DNA of 64,000 nt, from contig NC_041401.2 of NCBI RefSeq assembly GCF_900747795.2, forward strand, positions 2,316,788 through 2,380,787, written 5' to 3'. A program made the position numbers and the translations under genes. This DNA comes from Erpetoichthys calabaricus (lineage: Eukaryota; Chordata; Cladistia; Polypteriformes; Polypteridae). How positions within the stretch are numbered: position 1 is the stretch's first letter; each line of letters opens with the position of its first letter. The notes beneath the pieces are model-generated. The model saw only the letters and a program-made list of their open reading frames with translations. It was not told the origin of the DNA and did not search any database. Positions 32,796-45,339 of this stretch are shown piece by piece.

Positions 32796-33483
32796 CTAGG
32801 GGGCTTTGCCCCCTGCTCGCTTCACTTGCCAACCCTCTGGCCTGCACTTCACGCCAGCCATCTTTGCATCTCTGCCACTCGCGTATGTGGATTTCACTTT
32901 CACCAAATAACAAATCTTTTAATTCTCGAGGATATGCCTCTTAATTGGGAAGAAACACAACTTTTCCCTGATGGCAACGTGAATTAGACGATCTACAAGT
33001 CTCCGACTTAAAGTTTAAAGCGGAACAATAACTACATACTTCTGTCATATCACCTCAGTCCATATATTCAGACTCTTTTCCCTGTTCCATTGTTTCACTA
33101 AGTAATAATTTCCGTTTGGTATCAGTTTTTTGAGACTTTAAAATTTTAGTACTTTCATAATCTCTAACCTGCTCTGCAAGTGTATCGCACTAACGTTTTT
33201 GAACCTCTTTACGACATTCTACTTTGTCTTCTACTCTTTGCCTTTTATTTCCGACCCGCTTGGAGCTGAGAGCGCAGGCACTGTGTCAGACAACAGCATT
33301 CACACGAATGAGAAGTGATTGGACTGTGGGCGTCATAACAACATCACATTAAAGTTCGATAAATTCTGAAAAGATTGATATCAAACATATATATGTAGGT
33401 TTTAAAATAAGCCCAATTTAAAGCATGACAAAAAAGTCACATAAAATCGTTGCACTTTTAGGCTTAGGATTTTATAGACTAGA
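32796..33483 (-). mobile_element. Non-autonomous Helitron
   Basis: On the minus strand it starts TCTAGTCTATAAAATCC after an A (33483) and ends in a GGGGGCAAAGCCCC hairpin followed by CTAG (32799-32796) before T. This is the Helitron pattern: 5' TC, 3' hairpin plus CTRR, insertion between A and T, no flanking duplication. About 690 bp with no Rep/helicase. Confidence 0.75.
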
Positions 33484-33559
33484 TATTTGTTTATTGAGAT
33501 TCTGTAAAAAGCCAAATGGGGACAAATAAATTGCTGTCTGTTGTCACACACGTGTGCAT

Positions 33560-34048
33560 GGGAGGCAGTTGAAGGGCTCACAAAGGGATAATTCCATGCC
33601 AGACCAGGGGGTGGCAGGGTGCACTAATCCTCCCTCTGCGCCACCACCACCTAATCAAAGCACTGTGATGTCCCTACATTGATGGATTAAAGACCAGAAG
33701 TCCACGTGACCGTCATCATCAAGTTCTTCCATGAGAACCCTGAATACCATGAGGACTGATTGAGGTCATTTATGTGAGGTAGAATGCCTAGGGGGGGCTG
33801 GGTGGTCTCATGGCCTCGGACCCCCTGCAGATTTTATTTTTTCTCCAGCCGTCTGGAGTTTTTTTTTGGTTTTTTCTGTCCTCCCTGGCCATCGGACCTT
33901 ACTTTTATTCTATGTTAATTAGTGTTCTCTTATTTTAACTGTTATTTTGTCTTTTTTTCCCCTCTTTCTTCATCATGTAAAGCACTTTGCGCTACATTAT
34001 TTGTATGAAAATGTGCTATAGAAATAAATGTTGTTGTTGGTTTTTTTC
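33560..34048 (+). repeat. Interspersed repeat ending in (GTT)n, plus strand
   Basis: Same family as 15068-15515; it ends AAAGCACTTTGCGCTACATT ... GTGCTATAGAAATAAATG then TTGTTGTTG. Only its 3' end is present at 30590-30690. Confidence 0.6.
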
Positions 34049-34189
34049 CAACAGCAGACCAACACGGGGATTTTCGCCTGGCCTTGATGATGTCACTTCC
34101 AGTTCCTGCCCCGATGACATCACTTTCCCTGCCTGGCTTTAAAACCGCCATCTTTGCCTGTTATGTTGTTCTATTGTTGGACTGAAGTC

Positions 34190-34840
34190 TGATGAGAGCT
34201 GTTCTATGGAAACAACCTTTCAATGTTGGCTGCCCACAAACCTCTTCCTGCGTCTGTCCAATCTTTTCACATTGTCTATTGATCAGGCCAGTCTTACCAT
34301 CTCCAGAAATTCTCAGAGGACTCACCATTACAGGCTGCATTAATGCTGGAGACAAGTCAGAGTGCAGGAGGCTCAAGGGGGATGTCATCTTGTGGTTCAG
34401 GGAGAACCACCTGCAGCTCAATATCAGTAAGACAAAAGAGTTGGTGGTGGACTTCTGGCATGCTAAAGAGTCTCCAAGACCAGTCACCATTCTGGGAGAG
34501 GATGTGGAGATGGTGTGGAGCTACAAGTACTATGAGATTCACATAAAGAGCAAACTGGACCAGTCTGACAACACAGTGGCACTGGGTAAGAAGGGTCAGA
34601 GCAGACTGCGCTTCCCGAAGGAGACTCCGGTCTTTTGACGTGCGCAGCAAAGCTGCTGGAAATGTTCCACCAGTCCATAGTAGCCAGAGTGTATCTCTAC
34701 AATGGGGTCTCATGGGGAAGCAAACGGAGTTCAGAAGACACACAATGCCTGAATAAACTGATCCATCTCAAGGATGACCCTGGACACACTGGAAGCTGTT
34801 GTGTAAAGGAGGATGGGTGGCAAAATTGGATGCCATTATG
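34190..34840 (+). mobile_element. Rex1-like LINE C-terminal fragment
   Basis: CRRLKGDVILWFRENHLQLN, SKTKELVVDFWHAKESP and ILGEDVEMVWSYKY, followed in another frame by FDVRSKAAGNVPPVHSS. 5'-truncated, with at least one frameshift. Confidence 0.75.
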
Positions 34841-34849
34841 AAAAATCCC

Positions 34850-35900
34850 CTCTAGGGGGCGCTCTCTCGGATACGTTTAGCCACAGACTCATTCCTCAAA
34901 GGTGTGCGAAGAAGCATCTCTGGGTGTGTTTTCTGACGGCTGCTATCCAGCAATTCTGTGCTCCCTCTTGTCATCCCAGACTAAATGCTTATATGCACAA
35001 TATATTCCATCTAATAACTGATTGCATTATTTTTCCCATGAGTCTTTATTTTTTTTATCTTTCTATTGCTGTAGTTATTTAAATTTTCTCTTGTAATTAA
35101 TAATGTTTACCTAATCTAACCTCTTCCTAACAAGATATCGAATCCCACCCGTATGCCCTGGTTGCACCACAGGCTCTTCTCAAAGCACCCCGTTCAGTTT
35201 CTGACGTAAACCCTCAATCAGGGCACAGCACTTGCCGCGAAGAAATCCAATGCAAAAGGCGGCCGTCGTATCCGACCAATGCACAGCCTAAGCTCATCAA
35301 CAGGGAACCGAGGCACAGCTCAACCCGCAATTCGCGAAACGCCTGAGCTTCTCAAGAGAATGTCCAAGCTAAAGAAGGCCCGAGCTTCTGCGACCACGAA
35401 ACGAGGGGTAACTTTCAGGGAGCGACGTTTGGCACAAGTCAGCCCCCCCGATTGTCAGCACACACTCTCACCCAACAGCAGCTTCTTCTCTGCTGTTTGT
35501 AAATCCAGTCCTCGAAACTTTCTTTGCAAACACAAACGCTGCACGATCCATACACGGACCACCTCCTCCTACCGTTACACGTCAGGGTCTCCACACGATC
35601 TTCTCTGACACGGCACGAGCACTCACCGTGTGCACGCTCCACTACCGGGGCAGCACGGTCCTGGTCGCCGACGTTCATGCTGCTTCTACTTCGGGAGTCC
35701 CAGCTGATCGGTCACTGCACGAGAAGCAGCCAAGCACCAAAGTCACATCAAGGTCCCCCGAGAATGACGTCACTGAAGCCCATCCGCCCCCCCAAACTGA
35801 TGGCGCCAGCTGTACGTTATCAGATAGCCCTTTAATTCTCATTCGCAATGGGGAAACACAGAAGACCAATCGTCAATAACCTTCATGTCTGTTCATCCCA
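34850..35900. other. Distal part of STRADB intron 1
   Basis: AT-rich to 35100, then GC-richer sequence with a 109-codon plus frame (35279-35608) of basic character that I cannot assign. A CRE palindrome TGACGTCA lies at 35765-35772. Confidence 0.4.
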
Positions 35901-36460
35901 AGATCCAAAGCCGCGTTTTACTTGCCGACTGAAACATCGCAAGGCAGGCTGCCCTTAGTTTAATTGCTCGACGCAGCCCGATGACGTCACGGCCTCGCAC
36001 TCCTCCACCGCTCCCGCCCTTCGCTTTCTTTTCGGACTCAGAACGATGACGCAACACGCCGCTCTGCTCATCTCCGGTCCTCTGTCGCCCCGCCTGGCTT
36101 CTTTTGTTTCCGAGTGACAGAATTCTGTATGTCGTCGCGGCGTCGAAACAGGTCAGTAGACCTCTTGGGTTATTTATTTGCTGTGTGGGGACGGGTGTCG
36201 TGGGGACGGGAGATGAGCCTACTTAGTCGCGTCCCTCGGTTGTAGAGAGGTCCGCTTCAAATGTGGCGGGAGCGGGAGACGTCGCTGTAGTGGCAGCGCT
36301 TCTTCGTATTTTGGGGGATTATTAGGCACACGGTGGATCAAGCGCCGTTAAGTGGTACGTTATGTCCGCGTGGTGGAGGTGGGAGGCGCGAGAATTCAAT
36401 GCGGGATAGCGGGTTCAACACCAAGGTCACGTGGGCGGGATAGGGGGGTCCATGAAGTGA
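35900..36460. promoter_or_regulatory. CpG island, putative STRADB/TRAK2 bidirectional promoter
   Basis: CpG-dense region with TGACGTCA (35982-35989) and TGACGCAA (36045 area), without TATA. Leftward it would drive STRADB: the minus strand has a donor-like GGCAAGTAAAAC near 35920, a possible end of non-coding exon 1. Rightward it precedes a plus-strand exon with a good donor (36151). In human STRADB and TRAK2 are adjacent and head to head, which this fits. Start sites are not visible. Confidence 0.55.
36080..36151 (+). other. TRAK2: Putative non-coding first exon of TRAK2
   Basis: GC-rich leader ending GGCGTCGAAACAG followed by GTCAGTAG, a close match to the donor consensus. Identity rests on synteny with STRADB, not on coding sequence. 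The exon start is approximate. Confidence 0.35.
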
Positions 36461-37590
36461 CCGATCTGAGCTGCGGGCTGACTGGACTTTGGACAGGTCA
36501 GGCCCGCAAAAAAACACCAATTTGGACATCTTCTCTATTCGTAAACCTGCCTGCTTAATATAGCGCCTTTCGCAGTGAACACTAGCACAACGCGTTTCTG
36601 GCGCTGCGCCTTTTAAACGCAGACCCCTCGCGGTTAGCGCTGCGTGGGTGCGATGGGAATGGCCAGGCGATCCGCTGAGCTGAGGCTCAAACCCAAGACC
36701 CATGGGAGGGAATAAGCGCTTGTGGCTCCCAAGAAATCTCATCCCACAACTTCCTGGACAGCCCGTTAAAGATTTGGATTTTTCTGGCGTCCCGTTAGCT
36801 TGACAGGCCGCTGCTGTACTTGTTTCATACAGCTGTGTCATATCATGTGCTGCTGTAATCGACTTTTCCATACCCAATGACAGGATATGTCATTTGATTA
36901 GGAGAAAGAGATGGGCAGCGTGCCAGGGAGAGAGCTGCTTGTCCTAACAGCCAGACTTGGCAGTCGCCACCATGCTACTGTGCTGCATGTTGGAACAATG
37001 GGCTCAACTATAAATAGCTGCAGAGGATGACTGTATGAGGAAGCAGAAGCATACCTACTCCAGTGCCAGCTCTATTAGTGCCACCTCGCCATTTAATATC
37101 CAGTCACCTTGGTGCCTGAACTGACAACTTAAATACCTGGCACTAGGCATGTCACAGTACCAGAACATTTATGTTCATACAAATACCAGTGAAATTTTAA
37201 GTACTTGATATCTATTTGACACCATGGCAAGAGCAGAAGTGCAGTTCAACAGCTTTTTATTAAAGGTATCTCCATTATTCAGGTTTGCAATATTGGGCCA
37301 TTCCCTGTCATCTTTATCGGGCTGAAGCTACCCCCATTTATAAGCCAGGCTCGCCTAAACACTTCTGTGTGATCTGTGTAGGTCAGGGTCATCTTAACAG
37401 CGTTATATGCCCCTGGGCAAAGCAGTGCACTGGGATCCCAACCTACACAACATACATAGCTTAGCATGGGGTCCCCGGGCAACTGCCCAGTGTGCCCATG
37501 CATTAAGATGGCCTTGGTGTAGGCCCCCCAGGATGTTTGATCAGTTGTCTTAAATTGATCAGCAATGAATCAAGCCACCCTAAACTTAAA
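36460..37590. other. Start of putative TRAK2 intron 1, nothing recognised
   Basis: A 179-codon minus frame (36877-36338) overlaps the CpG-rich flank and resembles no protein. 37260-37520 reads like a diverged unclassified repeat. Confidence 0.4.
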
Positions 37591-39130
37591 GGGGGAACCC
37601 CCCCATTTTTTGTAATCTCATATTGAATTTATTAAAAGCCTGTAACATTCCATACAATCAAGTCAAACTTTAAATGCAAATCAATGCCCACCCATGAGAA
37701 AGAGAGGAAGGCCAAAAGCCCAAGCAAAACTGTTGAGAGTAGTAAAGAGAAAGAGGAGTCTTTTTCCCCCAATATAAATGCTTATTCTAAAACGTTATTG
37801 ATTAGAACAGCGTTTCTCAACCTTTAAGTATTTGCGACCCGAGTTTTCATAACAGTTTTAATCGCGCCCCCTAACGTTTTTTTGAAAGGAGCCCACTAAT
37901 ACCAATTTGTTCTTTTTAAATTAATGATATATCATAGATGCATATTTTATTATACCTACTTTTATCGACATTTATCTAACTCAGTATTTATTTTTCTGGT
38001 ATCAGAATGTAGTTAAGTTAATTTGTTTTGGTTTCAATAGATGTATTTTTCATATTTTTGATTCTTGTTTTCTTTTTTTCACATCTTCACGCCCCCCTTT
38101 TTGTTATTTCACGCCCCCCTAGGGGGGCCCGCCCCACAGTTTGAGAACCACTGGATTAGAAGATCCTGCCAGGTTTTAAAAAAAGTTTTGAACAGATTCT
38201 GTAAGTGAGAATTTGATTATTTTCCAGTTTCAAATCATATAAAACAGCAGTTACCCAGTGACTTAACAGAGGTGGGTTAGGATTCTTCCAGTTGAGCAAC
38301 ACAAGTCTATGTGCTAATAGACCATTACAGTTTGTTTGTCCTTCTCCATTTTAAGCCCCTCTGTGAGCCCACCAAACACCAGCTGTTAGTGGATTGGGAG
38401 TGATTGGGACACCAAGGCTGTCTGAGAGGCATTTAAAAATATTGGTCCAGAATGATGTTAATTTGGTGCTCGTCCAAAACAAGCTGGAGCGCGATTGCAA
38501 CGTTTGCAGGTTGGATCTTGCCCTGAAAACATCTTGGGACAATTTTAAATGAGAGAGATGTTCTCGATAAAAGATTTTAAGTTGAATAATTGAATGTTTT
38601 GCGCATATGGAGCTCAAGTGAATTCTGTGCGTGGCTGCCTTCCACTCTTTTTCTGAGATGTTGAGACAGAGATCTTTTTCCCACTGTACTCTGGGATCTT
38701 TAAAAGGAAGGGACTTTAAAATGTTTTTATATATTATAGAAAATGCTGTCTGAGGCCCCAAGACTGATCAGTATCTCTTTTGGAATAGAAATAGGTGGGA
38801 GGTGAGGAAAATTGGGCAGATTTTGTTTAGCAAAGTTTCTAATTTGGAGATAGTGGAAAAATTGTGTTGATGGATGATTAAATGTGGAGTGTAACTGTTC
38901 ATAGGCTGCAAAGATATTATTTATATACAAATGTCTAAATGATTTAATCCCATATGTTTTCCATACATTAAAAACTGTATAAGTTCGAGAGTGTGGAAAG
39001 AGGTGGTTATCATGTAGAGGCGCCACAGATAAAATATTCTCTAATTTGAAGTGCTTCCTACATTGGATCCATAGTCTAAGTGAATTAAGGACAATTGGGT
39101 TGTTAGTATTTGATTGTTAACAAATCTCAA
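37590..39130 (-). mobile_element. L1/Tx1-like LINE fragment, interrupted by a hAT MITE
   Basis: Minus-strand frames 39026-38727 and 38761-38351 give the C-terminal part of an L1-group ORF2: WEKDLCLNISEKEWKAA, HRIHLSSICAKHSIIQLKIF and LFWTSTKLTSFWTNIFKCLS. Sequence on both sides of the hAT element at 37808-38153 belongs to it. Confidence 0.7.
37808..38153. mobile_element. hAT-type MITE with 8-bp TSD
   Basis: Ends CAGCGTTTCTCAACC / TTTGAGAACCACTG (imperfect inverted repeats) and the exact 8-bp duplication GATTAGAA (37800-37807, 38154-38161). 346 bp, non-coding. Confidence 0.88.
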
Positions 39131-40190
39131 TCCGGGTGGTTCGTCGTGTGGTGAGTGCTGCAACACGCTGTAATCAGCTCATGCTCCCACTTTAACCAAT
39201 CTAGCCGCTCTGATTTCCAAGGGGGTCGGCATATTCTCCCCTGGTCCACAAAATGTTTCTGATTTTAAAACTGGCATGTGGGTTACCCACCCAACCTAAC
39301 TGTTTCTAGCCCCAAATCCTCCTGCAATTTCTAGCTTCACCACACATCTATTAGTTAAAAGGCTAAAATTTGAAAGGGTTGTATATCTAGGGCAGTAGGT
39401 ATCCAAAAAGAGAGGACATTTTCATATATCAATATTTAGACAAAAACACCTCTCCCATAGCAAAGTAATTACCCAAAATCTCGAAAATATTTTAATGATT
39501 TGATTGAAATCTGGTGTGCTTTATTAAAAGAAGATAATTAGCTAACCTGTTTTTTATCTGTCAGTACATTTTTTATTTGTCGATATTTGTTAATATTACA
39601 CTAAAACACACAAGCTCTGTGCTGTGCTGATACAGGGCTTTATGAAAATGACAGACACAATAGAAGTGATTGACGGGCCACGTGAACAGCAGCACACACC
39701 CATAGGGTGGATGGCAGACTAAAGAAGGGGCAGAGACCTGGAGAGGAAAACGGAGACATTGTCACATTCTTTTTGTTTCATGAGGGTATAGAAATAAGAA
39801 AATTAGCCAACTTGTGTTTTCTTTTTTTTTGTTGATGATAGTACTGTAGTGAGTAGGCTTATGTAACGTGCCATCTGCTTTTTTCCCCACTGAGTGCTAA
39901 GAAGGAATCGCTCATAGAAATGGGTTTTACAAACGATGGCATTTCCATTTCCATTTATTTGTTTAGCAGTCCTTTTTATTAAAAGTGACACACAAAGTAG
40001 GTCAACATAATCGAGTGACATTAGTCTGGGTGACTCCTTTGAATGAGTGTGGCAAGACAGGTTAGAAAAATTGATCACCACAAGTGAAGAGCTGTAAAGC
40101 TAGCAAAAAAGAAAATGATCAATTTAACAATATGGCAGATGTCCACAGAGTGAAAAACATTCATTAAGAACTTGACAGATATTCACAGAA
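39130..40190. other. Spacer, nothing clear
   Basis: May include further L1-like sequence to about 39480. No gene-like signal was seen; short frames only. Confidence 0.4.
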
Positions 40191-40490
40191 CAGTATGGCT
40201 TTTAATTGCTTCTTAAACACATTGAGGGAGTCATCAGTTTGGATGGAGGTGGGCAGCTCGTTCCGCCAGCTAGGTGCTACACGTGAAAAGAGTCAGGACT
40301 GAGATTTGATCGCATGCAGAGGTGACATCTCCAGCCGCTGTTCACTGGCAGACATGAGAGGATGAAGAGGAGCACAGCACCTTGCCAGTGTCTCATGTAC
40401 ACAGGTGCTAACCCGTTGACTACTCTGTAGGCAAACCAGCAGAAGGAAAGTGGAAGGATGATGTTCCCTATTCTGTCAGCTTCTTCTTAC
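40190..40490 (-). mobile_element. L2-like LINE fragment
   Basis: Same family as 4560-5160: GGAGGTGGGCAGCTCGTTCC and GTTGACTACTCTGTAGGC are shared. Minus orientation, short, frame broken. Confidence 0.6.
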
Positions 40491-40599
40491 TCCTCATGAT
40501 GGGGTATAAAAATACATACAAATTCAAACCCGGTGGCACTTTGTCCTCTTTGGATTGTCGAGAGCGATAATATACATACTGTATACTTCGAAGAACAGA

Positions 40600-40745
40600 A
40601 GGGTGCGGGGTTGAATTTCCCCATTGGTGGTAATGAGAAGTCAAGCAAAATGACCCCTTTTATTGGCTTACTAAAAAGATTCCAATATGCAAGCTTTCGA
40701 GGCAAGTCAGGCCCCTTCTTCAGGCAAGATGTAATCATTGGTGGT
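40600..40745 (-). repeat. Short interspersed repeat fragment
   Basis: Phrase AAGATTCCAATATGCAAGC and TTTCGAGGCAAGTCAGGCC, common in fish genomes; class not assigned. Confidence 0.45.
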
Positions 40746-40751
40746 AAACTT

Positions 40752-41426
40752 GTAGCGGTCCAGTGCCACTAAGATTCACACCGTCAAGATGATGGTGATT
40801 TATTTATTTTTATAGAGGATCCCAGGGACGCTGCCAGCCTTGGTTTGACCCGCACACACTCACAAACAGAGACAAAATAAAGCACACTGGGAACTAACAA
40901 TGAAAGAATATAATGAAATAATATAAATAATACCACCTCAGTACCTCTCGGCGATATTACATTAAACACAAAAACACAACTCCACACAGCAAAGTCCATG
41001 GAACACCACACCGGATGTGATGAGAGATGACGCGAGTCAGTCCAGAGATCTGTATGTTGTAAGGGAATGAAAAAACAGTCCTACCGGTAGACACTGTAAG
41101 GGTGAAGACAGATGGATGGTTCAGGAGCGCTCCTATACTTGCAGGAAAGCTGTGAATCCACAATCAGTCCTCAGCACATTTGTAGACAGACGATCCAGAC
41201 CCCAACAACGAATACAATCCAGGACACAGCGACTAAATATGGCTTAATTGACAGAAGGAAGTCCGACAGGTAAACGAAACACAAAATTCAACAACAAAAA
41301 ACACTTTTTTTTAAAATTTCAGACACCTGCCCTCCTTTTAAACCCCTCTGACCACCTTTGACCCCAACAGCCCCTGCAGGGACTGCTGGGAGATGCAGTT
41401 TTAACTACTAGTAGCACTACTACAAA
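40752..41426 (-). mobile_element. Solo-LTR-like element, copy 2 (fossil)
   Basis: 675 bp, begins TGTAGCGG and ends ACTACTACA, with a 4-bp flanking duplication AACT (40748-40751, 41427-41430). Inverted relative of 16623-17310: they share the blocks around the CTGCTGGGA, GGACTGTATTCGTTG and GGGATC phrases. Confidence 0.6.
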
Positions 41427-41443
41427 CTACATGCAATATAATA

Positions 41444-42540
41444 GTAATAATAGTACATTTTATTTATTTTGTAGGCGCCTTTCTAAACACTCAAGGACAC
41501 CGAACAGCAGATAAAACACAGATTATAAACAAAACTAAAATGCAAAAATTAAAATCAGACAGAGCAATTGTAATCAAAGAGAAAAAGCCGTCTTAAACAA
41601 ATGAGTTTTAAGTTTAGATTTGAAAAGTGAAAATGATTCAATATTTCTAAGCTCAGATGATAGTGAGTTCCAGAGCTGGGGAGCAGAGCAACTGAATGGT
41701 AGTAAGACGGACGAAGGGGACAGTCAAGTGGATGGATGAAGAGGATCTAAGGGTACGGGAGGGAATGGCAACATGGAGGAGGTCAGACAGATATGGAGGG
41801 ACGAGGTTGTGGGAAGCCTTAAAAGTTAACAGAAGAATTTTGAATTGAATGCGGAACTTAACTGGAAGCCAATGAAGCTGCTGCAAGACGGGAGTGATGT
41901 GGTGAATAGGGGGTTCTAGTAATGATGTGGATGGGCAGCTGAATTCTGGACCAGTTGAAGCTTATAAAGAGATTATCGAGAAAGACCAAAGAAAAGGGAA
42001 TTGCAATACTCCAGACGAGAAGTGACAAGGCTATGACCGAGGATAGCAGTGGTGTGGGGAGTGATGGGGGGGGGGGGGGGTGATTACGATTAATGTTACG
42101 CAAGTGGAAATATGGAGACCGGGAGATGTTATTGACGTGGGACTGAAAGGATAAATTACTGTCAGGGATGACACCTGTGGGGAAGGGGAGACAGAGGAAT
42201 TATCAATAACAAATGAAAAATTATCAGTTTTGGATAATGTTGATTTTGTCCCAATGAGGAGAACCTCAGTTTTGTCACTTGTTATTTAATTTAAGAAAAT
42301 TGGAAGAAAACCAGGATTTGATTTCTGCTATGCAATCAATAAGTGAGGAGGGTGGAATGGAAGCAGTAGGTTTGCTAGTGAGATAGAGCTGGGGGTCATC
42401 AGCATAACAGTGGAAGCTAATGTCATATTTACGAAAGATATTACCAAGAGGAAGGAGGTAAATAAAGAAAAGGAGGGGTCCCAGGACAGAGAAGTGGGGT
42501 GTCACCTCAGAGGTCAGTCCACAATGTGCTGTCACCTTCC
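41444..42540 (-). mobile_element. L2-like LINE fragment
   Basis: Minus frames include [19 protein letters not shown] and [13 protein letters not shown], the reverse-transcriptase YADD box (42420 area), then QLHWLPVKFRIQFKILLLTF (41880 area). Several frame breaks; a G run lies at 42067-42080. Confidence 0.8.
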
Positions 42541-43650
42541 CACTTAAAGCCCTAAGTACAACACAATCCAGGAGAAGCAGTAAGCCTTCGATATTTCAGT
42601 ATTTAAATACAGGCCAAGCTTAGTGAAGGGGTCCTAGACAGACAGGTCATAGAAGAGGAGGCCATTGTGCATAGTTTTCCTTATTATTTCATTTCACCTG
42701 TATTGGCTCTTGTGACATTTGTATCACACATTTGGAGACACAGAGGTGCTTCAGCAGGAATCAGAGACCATATTTAGGCTCTTTCCTTCACCTCAAGCAT
42801 GTGATCAACGTTCTTCGTTTTACCCAATCAGTATGCTTGATTCATGGGTTGCTCTTTTTGATGTGTTTGCTTATAATGCAAAAAGCACCTTACTGTCAAT
42901 ATCATGTTCGTCTGTTGCGTCTCGGCTGATTTTGTTGAGATTTGGAACACTAATTCTTTAAGGAAATTTGTTGGTGAAGCTGAATTTTTGTTGCAGTATC
43001 TCAAATAAAACATGCTGTTCAGATTTTTCAAATTACAGAAACTCCTACTGAAAAGCATTGCAGGATTTTCAGACTCATCTACTGTAGCTTTAAACCGAAT
43101 CATTCTTTGTGACTTCAGCTACAGTTTCATCTGCTGTTTCAGATTTAGTTTAGTTCAACTTGTATATCTTCCTCTTTTACTCATCTGATAACCGCTTCTG
43201 TCGACTGAACAGATTGCTGATGCAAGTTAGTGAGATGCCAGCAGAGTCATGTGAGCCTGTGGTTTGTGTCTGAACGCACTGCCTATGCAAGCCACAGTGC
43301 TGCCGATCCTCTGCCACATCAGCTCGCTTTTCCTGCTACTTGAAGCCGCGCCAGCCCAGGCCAATTAAATTATCTTTGTGATAGTGAAAAAATGAAAGGA
43401 AAGTAAAAGGCCATTTAGCTTCTCTGAAAATGAATGAAAGAGGAAAGGAGTTGTGCAAGTGTGGTTCTGTACGCACAGATAGTGAATCAGCATACAGTCA
43501 ATATTTACACTACGTTACAAACAACCTCATGGCTGCATTATCTGCTGATTAGTATTCAATATGTCATTGGCAAGGAGTTGAACATTTTCAATTTAAACAA
43601 ACGGAGATTCAGGGCAGACGTGAGTGAAGTTTTTAAAATTATGAAAGCAC
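42540..43650. other. Spacer, nothing recognised
   Basis: AT-rich sequence with frames under 95 codons and no known motif. Confidence 0.45.
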
Positions 43651-43653
43651 TTA

Positions 43654-45234
43654 CAGGTGCTGGTCATAAAATTAGAATATCATGACAAAGTTGATTTATT
43701 TCAGTAATTCCATTCAAAAAGTGAAACTTGTATATTAGATTCATTCATTACACACAGACTGATGTATTTCAAATGTTTATTTCTTTTAATGTTGATGATT
43801 ATAACGGACGACTAATGAAAGTCCCAAATTCAGTATCTCGGAAAATTAGAATATCAATTAAGACCAATGCAAAAAAAGGATTTTTAGAAATGTTGGCCAA
43901 CTGAAAGGTATGAACATGAAAAGTATGAGCATGTACAGCACTCAATATTTAGTTGGGGCTCCTTTGGCCTGGATTACTGCAGCAATGCAGCGTGGCATGG
44001 AGTCGATCAGTCTGTGGCACTGCTCAGGTGTTATGAGAGCCCATGTTGCTCTGATAGTGGCCTTCAGCTCTTCTGAATTGTAGGGTCTGGCGTATTGCAT
44101 CTTCCTCTTCACAATACCGCATAGATTTTCTATGGGGTTAAGGTCAGGCGAGTTTCTGGCCAATCAAGAACAGGGATACCATGGTCCTTAAACCAGGTAC
44201 TGGTAGCTTTGGCACTGTGTGCAGGTGCCAGGTCCTGTTGGAAAATGAAATCTGCATCTCCATAAAGTTCGTCAGCAGCAGGAAGCATGAAGTGCTCTAA
44301 AACTTCCTGGTAGACGGCTGCGTTGACCTTGGACCTCAGAAAATACAATGGACCAACACCAGAAGATGACATGGCACCCCAAACCATCACTGACTGTGGA
44401 AACTTTACATTGGACCTCACGCAACGTGGATTCTGTGCCTCTCCTCTCTTCCTCCAGACTCTGGGACCTTGATTTCCAAAGGAAATGCAAAATTTACTTT
44501 CATCAGAGAACATAACTTTGGACCACTCAGCAGCAGTCGAAAGGCGAGATGCTTCTGACGCTGTCTCTTGTTCAAGAGTGGCTTGACACAAGGAATGCGA
44601 CAGCTGAAACCCATGTCTTGCATATGTCTGTGTGTGGTGGTTCTTGAAGCACTGACTCCAGCTGCAGTCCACTCTTTGTGAATCTCCCCCACATTTTTGA
44701 ATGGGTTTTGTTTCCCAATCCTCTCCAGGGTGCGGTTATCCCTATTGCTTGTCCACTTTTTTCTACCACATCTTGTCCTTCCTTTCGCCTCTCTATTAAT
44801 GTGCTTGGACGCAGAGCTCTGTGAACAGCCAGCCTCTTCAGCAGTGACCTTTTGTGTCTTGCCCTCCTTGTGCAAGGTGTCAATGGTCGTCTTTTGGACA
44901 ACTGTCACGTCAGCAGTCTTCCCCATGATTGTGTAGCCTACAGAACTCGACTGAGAGACCATTTAAAGGCTTTTGAGTTAATTAGCTGATTAGAGTGTGG
45001 CACCAGGTGTATTCAATATTGATCCTTTTCACAATATTCTAATTTTCCGAGATACTGAATTTGGGACTTTCATTAGTTGTCAGTTATGATCATCAACATT
45101 AAAAGAAATAAACATTTGAAAAACATCAGTCTGTGTGTAATGAATGAATCTAATATACAAGTTTCACTTTTTGAATGGAATTACTGAAATAAATCAACTT
45201 TGTCATGATATTCTAATTTTATGACCAGCACCTG
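43654..45234 (-). mobile_element. Nearly complete Tc1-like transposon
   Basis: 1581 bp, TA on both sides, about 210-bp inverted repeats (CAGGTGCTGGTCATAAAATT ... ATGACCAGCACCTG). The minus-strand transposase shows the N-terminal helix-turn-helix (KVTAEEAGCSQSSASKHI), then WSKVMFSDESKF, FQQDLAPAHSAK and SPDLNPIENL (DD34E triad). It is spread over three frames (start 44924; shifts near 44500 and 44150), so it is not functional as it stands. Confidence 0.95.
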
Positions 45235-45339
45235 TAGTACAGTGGATCTTAGCAGTTAATCAGCTGGAAATTCATTAGAGCTGAATTTCTCGCAATTCTT
45301 CACGCATAGAGAACCATAGACACATGGAGTAAACTACCA

